64,000 nucleotides of DNA from Mytilus trossulus (Eukaryota > Mollusca > Bivalvia > Mytilida > Mytilidae): assembly GCF_036588685.1 (NCBI RefSeq), contig NC_086373.1:54319164-54383163 (forward strand), in the 5' to 3' direction. Within the stretch, counting starts at the first letter, position 1. Every line of letters starts with the position of its first letter. Shown here piece after piece: positions 56,291-64,000 of this stretch. A program made the position numbers and the translations under genes. A model generated the notes under the pieces. The model ran no database searches, was not told the DNA's origin, and was given only the letters and a program-made list of their open reading frames with translations.

Positions 56291-59019
56291 ATTGAGATTT
56301 ACTCTCAATTCGTGGTCCATTCGATGTTTGAATGGCCGTCTCAAAACTTTTTTTTTACATAAATTGCTAAATTCGACAAAATAAATTGCCTAATAATTAA
56401 TTAATTCAGCAATATTTACTACACAAAATTGGTTGAAGGATATGTGGTAAAAATTATATAACTTACACGACCTCCTATTTTAAAGTCGATTCGGCACCAA
56501 TTAAAAACAATATTTTAATGATGAGGGAGAGACATGTCTTATGAAATGTATATGAATTTTGAAATAATAAACAAAGGTAAACGGTAAAAAAATTTCACCA
56601 ACGCTGAAACAGATGCATTTATTGGAAATTTTCCTAAAATCTCATTTCATCTCATTTCTATTTGAAAGCTCTATATTGTTCATAATATTAGTATAAATTT
56701 CCATTTAAACTAAATAAAATAATATTGTCACGTATTTCGTATTTACGGCATATATTATTCAAAGTGGTTTTCTAAGTAACAAATACAATAGTTTGATGGA
56801 TATTTATATAGTTAAATATCTCTTAAAGTAGCAGCAGAACTAAATTTACACGGACGACCCGAAACTACTAGAACACATTAAAGACATACTAGTACATGTA
56901 TATAGTCTCAACTGTCAAACAAATTGTGAGACTATGTGTTATAGAAGTCTCATGCTATCTCATGAGATATTTTTTTAAAGTAATTTATTATGACAGTCAT
57001 CGATACAGTATTAGTAACAATGTCTTATTTTACTAATAGTTGTAAGACATTTTTGTAGAAAAAACGAAAACTACATTAACGTACTTTCTAATTAGCGCTC
57101 GTATCAGCCTGCAGGTTCCTTATTTATTTAATTTTCATTTATCATTTTAATCATTGTCCAGTTTTTACTAATATGCATTTTAAGGGGACGCTAACGACGA
57201 GATATATAAAATATCTAAAGTATGATTTTTCAAATTTTCGTTCGATCATGAATGAAAGTGAAAAAGTGACATAATAATTCACTTTTTGCAGCCATCATGG
57301 TTCAATTTTGCAAAATTAAGCTAAGAAACATTGCCGATGAATTATTGACTTGTGTGATTAATTCAACATCATTGGATCCGTATTCATTTGAACTTCAACC
57401 CCCCCCCCCCCCCCCTTTTAGCTAGAGATGGATAACGTGCGCATGCATTGTGCTTGTTCGTTTTTTTATAGAAAAAAATATGCCAACATTGAAAGTGAAA
57501 CATAAAGTGATTTGATCCACACAATAAAAAAAATCTTATACAGGTTAAACACGATGATTAATATATATATTTGATACTAACCTAGAAAAAAAATTGCACG
57601 AGTTCCCTATCTATTTTTATATCCATATATATGTTTATACCGTTTATATGACCATTATGACCACCAAAACTTAACCTTGTTCACTGATCCATGAAATGAG
57701 GTCAAGGTCAAGTGAAAACTGTCTGATGGGCACGAGGACCTTGCAAGGTACGCACATATCAAATATAGTTATCCTATTACTTATAATAAGAGAGAATTTA
57801 ACATTACAAAAAATCTTAACTTTTTTTTCAAGTAATCATTGAACCATGACAATGAGGTCAAGGACATTGGACACGTGACTGACGGAAACTTCGTAACATG
57901 AGGCATCCACATACAAAGTATGAAGCATCCAGGTCTTCCACCTTCTAAAATATAAAGCTTATAAGAAATGAGCTAACACCGCCGCCGCCGCCGCCGGATC
58001 ACTATCCCTTTGTCGAGCTTTCTGCGACAAAAGTCGCAGGCTCGACAAAAACTAGTTCACTATGCCCGTGTCTGTTGTGACGGTTTTTATTTAACGAACA
58101 TATTCTATGTGTTACTCGTAAATTATAAAGCCAGGGATTTGGATTGCACAATCATCACTAATGACAATGTCATGTTTTCTCTGACTGTTGATGACGTCTA
58201 TACACTATTTCTATTGCATGTGTACTGATTGGTCTTTCAGTCCTAGTTGCATGATTGTTTGTTTTTGTTTTAGTTGGCTTTGGACTAGCTGTTCCCTAAG
58301 AGCTGTGCTTACGTGTGTCTTTTTGTTGTTATGATGTATAAATACACTGCCACGTCCATGTACTCTGTGTTTTTGTTAGATGTTTTTTCTGCTTTGTATC
58401 GATCTGATGAGATAAGCACTTTTCAACTGATTTTTATGCCCCGCACCTCGAAGTTGGGGGAAACATAGTTTCCCCGGTCCGTCCGTCCTTCCTTTCGTCT
58501 GTCTTTCCCATTAATTTATGGGTATACATATAGTTATCCAAGATAACTCTTCCTACAGTTTGAATGCTGGGAAGATTTAACTTTGCTGGCTGTTTGTATA
58601 TATAATAAAGGAGTGCATGTGATCAGGGTTTTGATTTTTATCAATATTTGTCCTTTTGGGAGATCGTTGAACTTTATCATTTTGGAGTATAATCTTGCAT
58701 GAGAGGTGCGTAGCGTTTCCGGATAACTTCTCCTACAGTGAAATTTAAACCTATGTGATCCCACGCTAACTGTGTGTCTTTTAAACTAACACTTTGCATC
58801 TGCGTGCGCATCATTTTTTGTCTTCCAGATACAATACTGTCTTAAAGAAAGTCTCACGTTGACTTTTTTTTTTATATAGTAAAGTTACTTACAGATTAGA
58901 TTGCGATGGCATCACATGCATTGTCTAGTTATTACTTTGTTCATATATTGTACTGTTACACCACGGTGACAGGGATTAGGGGAGGGTCAGCGCCTTTAAT
59001 CTTTTTAACCCCATCGCAA
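56291..59019. other. Spacer between TBC1D22 and the non-LTR remnant
   Basis: No gene recognised. Contains a 17-C homopolymer at 57399-57415, a repeat with AATGAGGTCAAGG at about 57690-57860, a GCC trinucleotide run at 57979-57996 and a stable hairpin at 58010-58052. Near 58440-58510 is a further ATGCCCCGCACCTCGAAGTT GGGGG-type repeat. Confidence 0.55.
58010..58052. repeat. Nested hairpin after a GCC repeat
   Basis: TTGTCGAGC...GCTCGACAA encloses CTGCGAC AAAA GTCGCAG, giving 9- and 7-bp stems with a small bulge. It lies about 15 nt after the GCC run and may mark the end of the preceding dispersed repeat. Confidence 0.7.
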
Positions 59020-60610
59020 TTCTGGTTGTCCTTGCCCAATGCAAGTATGTAATTTAAATATTAGATGTTTCTCCTCAGAAAGCCTAATGATTTATTTGCT
59101 TTTGCCGTGATGTTATTGATGTGTATATCCCATTTCAGATTGTTGGTAAACTGAACTCCTAAGTATGGGTTTTGGCTTACATTTTTCTAAAACTTGGCCA
59201 TGCATATGATAGTTATGTAATATAGGTTTTTTCTTGTTGGTTATTCTTAGAACATAACATTTTGAAGCATTAAATTTCATCTGCCATTAAGATGCCCAGT
59301 CAATCAATTTATCTTAATCTTTTTGTAGTTGGTTACAGTCATCTTTGCAGTCTATTGCTAGGTATCATAGGCTGTCATCTGCAAAGAGACGCAACTTTGA
59401 CTTGATGTCATCCCCAATATCATTGATGTGCAAAAGAAACATCAATGGACCTAAAATTGTACCTTGAGGTACTCCTGATTTTACAAAGGCATTTGTAGAT
59501 GTTTCGCCTTCAACTGCTACACACTGCTGTCGTTGTGTGAGCCAGGCCTTTTAAATACCCACCCTATTATTATTTTGCCATTTAGTCCATAGTGCTCTAG
59601 TTTCCGCAGAAGCCGTATGTGAGGCACTACATCAAGTGCTTTGCTGGAATCTAATATTAGCATATCCACTTGCTCTTTTTTATCTATATGTTTTGCGATA
59701 TATATATCTTCAATTGTTGTTACTAATTGAGATTCGCATGATCTTTTCTGTCTGAAGCCGTGTTGGTAATCGACTTATATGTCATATTTTTCAAGATGTT
59801 GCATAATGTGTTTGAAAATGATGTGTTCCATGATTTTGCATGTAACTGACGTCAATGAAACAGGTCTATAATTTACTGGCAAGCTTTTGTCTCCCTTTTT
59901 AAAAAAGTGCTGTGATGATAGCTGTAATCCAATCGTTTGGGACAGTCCCTTCATCATATGTTTTCTTGAATAATGTTGTTATGTATGGGGATATACTTGT
60001 AGCACATTCCTTTAGGACTCTGTTTGGTATGTTATCTGGTCCATTTACTTTTTTCGGATTGACATTACTAAGTAGCTTTCTTACTCCTTCTACATCTCTA
60101 GATGGTTTATATCAGGCAATGGGCTGCCATTTAATTTTGGTTGACTTGATGTATTTTCATCAGTAAAAACAGATACAAATTGATGTTTAAGTGCTTCTGC
60201 TTTCCCTTTGCTGTCTTCCATAAGTTTTCCGTTTGAAATAAGTGGTGCTACTCCACATGAGTCTCTTTTTTTTATTTAACATATTGCCAAAACTTTTTTC
60301 CAACAACAGGTGTTTTTCTCTCACCCTCTTCGTCTACTTCCAATAGTTTAGATATCTAGTTTTGATGTGCTTCTTCTAATTTAGTTTTTACTGTTTTTCT
60401 TAGAAGCTTAAATTCTTCCCAGTGTTTTTTATTATTGGTACGTTTTGCCTTGTTGTAAACCCTTTGTTTTTTTTTCTGATCATTGTTTTGATCTCTCGAT
60501 TGATCCATGGTACATTCCATCCGGTTGACAGTATTTTAGTTGGGATATTTGATATTATAGCCTGTGATATACGCCATAAAAGAGGAAATACAATGATTTG
60601 CAGATAAATT
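59020..60610 (-). pseudogene. 5'-truncated, decayed non-LTR retrotransposon (reverse transcriptase)
   Basis: On the minus strand: WNVPWINREIKTMIRKKNK (60540 region), FFKKGDKSLPVNYRPVSLTS (about 59907-59847), GVPQGTILGP (near 59476) and LRLFADDSL (59391 region). These are RT motifs of jockey/CR1-like elements in the correct order. Stops and frameshifts separate them, the FADD box keeps both Asp, and the endonuclease domain is missing. A dead 5'-truncated copy. The exact clade is not determined. Confidence 0.85.
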
Positions 60611-60970
60611 TGAAAGATACAGATATAATGAATAAAAAAAGTTTCTAGTCTCCATTGATAAAACTTATTGATCCTAAAGTAAGACATGAGGGGTCAGACA
60701 TGTCGCTGATAAAAATAACATAGACATGTTTTGAGAAAGTCCCTATAATTATGTTAAAAAGCTAATCTCGTTCAAGTCTCGACAAGGTGCCCGTCCACAT
60801 CCGGGGAGTTTATTCAAAAAGCATCAGACAACCGATGAAAATGTCAACGATTTACAGGAAGTTTTCTTAAAATTTGGGTGTTACTTATCATTTTTCACAC
60901 ATACTTTTGGTTCATTGGATTTATTAAATAATTTATGGTGTATTTTTTGGATTAACATAACAAATAAACT

Positions 60971-61088
60971 ATGGGGTGTGCTACTTCTTCCGACGACAAA
61001 GCGGCATCGGAAAGATCAAAACAAATTGACAAAACACTTCGTGCAGATGGCGAAAAGGCAGCGAGAGAAGTAAAATTGTTATTATTAG
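60971..61088 (+). CDS. GNAI: G protein alpha(i) subunit, first coding exon (gene continues outside window)
   Basis: Encodes [20 protein letters not shown] then [20 protein letters not shown], ending at TTA G|GTAAGT. MGC is the N-myristoylation (Gly2) and palmitoylation (Cys3) signal for membrane anchoring. The alpha-N helix with [15 protein letters not shown] is typical of the Gi class, and Go usually differs there. The intron splits the P-loop at its first Gly, a conserved position. In the family this subunit couples receptors to inhibition of adenylyl cyclase. No other exon is seen up to 64000, so intron 1 exceeds 2.9 kb. Confidence 0.93.
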
Positions 61089-61352
61089 GTAAGTATTTCT
61101 GAAACACGGAAAACGGTTGATTGTTGCGAATTACTATTTTGACGAATAATTCATGCGCCTTGTCATATCAACTTTGTCTTGCGTCGTAAAACATGATGCT
61201 ACATAATGATTAAATTAAAATAGTACATAGACATAATCACGATAGACCAAAAGGAATCATGTTAGTAGTGCTCACTGTTGACAACATTTAAAATTATACA
61301 CATTTCTGTGGTCAGTGGATCATGCTTGCCTTGCCAAATATGTCCAAATAAT

Positions 61353-61523
61353 TGTGATGGGATTGCTTCCCTTAGAAAATTTAGTAGTAACTTAGTCAGC
61401 CGTAAGCGGATGAGCTAAGGAAGTACTTCTTAAGCTCAGTCAGTTAGCGCGCTGCCTTGTAACACAGAGGTCCCGGTGGAGACAAGCAATTTTGTAATGA
61501 AATTCATGCTCTCCGGTTACATA
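61353..61523 (+). mobile_element. tRNA-derived SINE-like repeat, copy 1 (B box deleted)
   Basis: Parallels 61650-61836: GATTGCTTCCCTTAGAAAA, TTAAGCTCAGTCAGTTAGCG (A-box-like), GCTGCCTTGTAACACAG, then TCCCGGTGGAGACAAG. The 13 nt GTTCGAGTCCCGG present in the other copy are missing between two TCCCGG repeats, which removes the B box. Confidence 0.75.
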
Positions 61524-61649
61524 GGCGCCCAACAATAATAACCCACGGTTAGAAGAATTACCTAGCCAGGTTAAAATATAAATATAAAAAAAGATGAGAA
61601 TATCATCATTATAGCTATAGAGTATAATGACTCTTGAGGTTGGGGAAGT

Positions 61650-61836
61650 GTGACAGGATTGCTTCCCTTAGAAAACTTAGTAGATACTTAGTCAGTCGTA
61701 AGGGGTTGAGCTAAGGAAGTTCTTCTTAAGCTCAGTCGGTTAGCACGCTGCCTTGTAACACAGAGATCCCGGGTTCGAGTCCCGGTGGAGACAAGCCATT
61801 TTGTAATGAAATTCGTGCTCTCCGGTTACATAATTA
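61650..61836 (+). mobile_element. tRNA-derived SINE-like repeat, copy 2 (A and B boxes intact)
   Basis: Contains the tRNA-like head at 61719-61794: TAAGCTCAGTCGGTTAGCAC, an anticodon-loop-like CCTTGTAAC (TGT) and GGGTTCGAGTCCC with TCCCGG...CCGG pairing. Followed by ATTTTGTAATGAAATTCGTG. The acceptor stem does not pair properly and there are unrelated flanks, so a retroposed SINE is preferred over a tRNA gene. Confidence 0.75.
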
Positions 61837-64000
61837 TGACGCCTATACAGAGGGGGTACATTGTATCTGCATGGAAGAACGGGAAATAAAATTAGGCACT
61901 TCACGATGAACGAATAATTAGAAATTGTTTGCAGTACAGCTTTAACGAAACATGGTGAATAACGAACCTTTTTCACAGCTTCACGTGAAATAAAAATTTG
62001 TAAGGGTTCCGCGGAACCCAGTGTCTCGCCTACTTATGCTGTGAATGGCATGCTCAACAAAAATGAGGAAAAAAAATCAATAAAAATATTCCTCTTAATA
62101 CAATCTTTTGATTGTAAGAACCTTCTGTCCAAGTTTAGTAAAAATCCAGCATACAGTACGGGTAGGGACTTATTTTTATGGATGTCTTAATCCGACTAGT
62201 CGGATATCAATAATCGGACATTTTTATGGTAGGTAGTATGGCCATCAATCAACAAATCCAGGTGTGATTGGCAATATATTTGTCCTTTCATCTTAATCCG
62301 TGCTGCTAGAATTACGGTTCACTGATTTCAGAATCAGGTTACCTGTAATTTTAACCTCTCAGTCACTTTATTGATTACATCGTTTTTGACATAAAATATT
62401 TTTACAGGTGAAGTACTGGAGAAAACTTTGTTTTAATAAAAATAGCCTATTTTTTTAATTATGGTTTTTATATTTCAACTGCTATTTATTTTCTAATTTG
62501 TTCCTCAAAATTATTTTTGTTCTATGTTCTTTGTTGTTTATTTTTTGTTTTTTTTTGTTTATCTGTTTCTTATTTGTTTGCATAAAATTTCAAACATTAA
62601 TATTTTTACATGTATTCTATTTCTGGAAGCTTACGGTTATTTTTGTTTTACTCGTAATTCCATTAGCAGAATGCTGTCTCCAGGGTTAGTTTGACGCGGC
62701 CACATGCAAAATATTTCTGTAATATGTATTTAATATTCAATTCAGTCTGTGTTGGGTCAGTTCCGAGATATAAAAAATAATTACAGTAGGCAATACTTGT
62801 ATATTATTTAGTAGATTGCTGATTCTTTGTAATTTTTGCTTTTTACTGTAAACAATTTATTGTCCGAAACTTCAAAGTTGGAGATGTATCAATAAAATAT
62901 AACGCAAATAATAACACTAGAACTGAAGAAGATATTGATTCTTCCCGGACATAAGTTTATTTTAAGATTTCCGTGTTTGTTCATTATGTTAAATTTATAT
63001 AATTGATCTGCATTTGGGGGTAGGGTGTAAATAGGGTCCGGATCTCGAAATCCTGGGCTTAAAAACACGAAGTCCCAAGGTCCCGAATATAAATAAATCA
63101 AAATCCCGACATCGCGAAAAAAAGAATTCCCAGATCCCGAAGTGTTAATCCCGAAATCTCGAACTTAAATTAATTGGGTAATATTAATTTACGCACAATC
63201 CATGTAAAAAGGAAACTTTTATGTTATATATTTTTAACAGCAATTTGTTAAGAAAAATTTGCCGTGAAAAGATAATTGCATGATACACATATTAGTGATC
63301 AACAGCGTGTGCACGTGGTTGAACTTTAACTTGACTCCACTCACAATATTATTGAATGCTAATAAAAGATGTTAAAGATCGATTTTGTCCACTGCACGAG
63401 ATTCTTATATGGCGGGAAATGTCGTAACAGTAAACTCAGGTGACCTTACTGAACGACCGTGGGAAAATCCATTCATGATTAAATTTGATGTGGAATGATT
63501 GACAGTAGTTAGTTTTGAGGGACCAGAATGGAAATTTAATCGATTTACATACATGTAAAATCAAAACAAGATTTAGTCTTCTTTAACTAGTTTTTATTTT
63601 ATTTTTATCAGTCATTTCCCGGATTCCCATTTAAATATTCTACTTTGGAGAACTCCTTTAAACTTCGGACAACATCGATTTAAAAATTCTTACGGACTGC
63701 GCGAGCTATAGAATGACTAGAAGTACGACGAAAAAGTAAAGACAGCTGATCATGAATAGTACGATTAACCTTCAACCCCATTGGGGTATAAATGTGCATT
63801 TATTCAATAAACTATATAAGGTTAAATTTTGATTTTCGTGTATCGATTCGTAAAATATATTTATAATAAAAACACAGGCGATTTTCATAAAAGAGTCGAC
63901 TGAGACATGAAAATAGAAAGGCAATATTTCGATTTTTTGTTAAATAAAAAATAGGAATCGAAATATGATCACGGCGTTATAAATATTGTATTTAAAGAAA
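61837..64000 (+). other. G-alpha(i) intron 1, no exon recognised
   Basis: AT-rich intronic sequence. At 63030-63175 there is a degenerate run of ATCCCGA/AATCTCGA-type units (for example CCCGAAGTGTTAATCCCGAA). Nothing with coding similarity was seen. Confidence 0.55.

Noticed and set aside
59912..60166. 84-codon plus-strand frame
   Set aside because: Antisense to the decayed reverse transcriptase remnant.
61719..61794. Functional tRNA-Thr(TGT) gene
   Set aside because: A and B boxes and a TGT-like loop are present, but acceptor and anticodon stems do not pair well and the unit is part of a larger duplicated repeat, so SINE is the better call.

Overview
This is AT-rich nuclear DNA from an animal, almost certainly a bivalve mollusc and probably a marine mussel (Mytilus-like). 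Three multi-exon genes with GT-AG introns can be reconstructed codon by codon. The introns and spacers are full of short dispersed repeats of the kinds I associate with mussel genomes. The species call is inference.

Layout. 1-2465: no gene seen. 2466-11036: a complete Ty3/gypsy LTR retrotransposon on the minus strand. Its two 205-bp LTRs are identical, it has a CATG target duplication, gag with two CCHC knuckles, and pol entered by a canonical -1 slippery site. 11197-32221: glucose-6-phosphate dehydrogenase (G6PD) on the plus strand, twelve exon positions, with two alternative last exons about 3 kb apart. Its introns hold nested MITEs, a 51-bp minisatellite and a tandem array built from the end of exon 4 plus its splice donor. 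32222-41952: intergenic, between convergent genes, with repeats and a 440-bp foldback. 56173-41953: a TBC1D22-type Rab-GAP on the minus strand. It has 13 exons including an extra one: two tandem 66-nt exons each encode the catalytic arginine-finger segment. 56174-60970: upstream spacer with a 5'-truncated, decayed non-LTR retrotransposon at 59020-60610. 60971-61088: first coding exon of a G-alpha(i) subunit on the plus strand, whose remaining exons lie beyond the window. A tandem pair of tRNA-derived SINE-like copies sits in its first intron.

The host genes are housekeeping or signalling genes: NADPH production, Rab inactivation at the Golgi, and heterotrimeric G-protein signalling. Nothing suggests an operon or shared pathway. 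The most notable biology is exon-level innovation. Two neighbouring genes each carry a duplicated exon at a functionally critical spot, the structural NADP+ tail of G6PD and the Arg finger of the TBC domain. G6PD also has an array of duplicated splice donors and a GC-AG intron. All intron/exon calls come from conserved protein sequence, splice dinucleotides and phase agreement; no transcript data were available.
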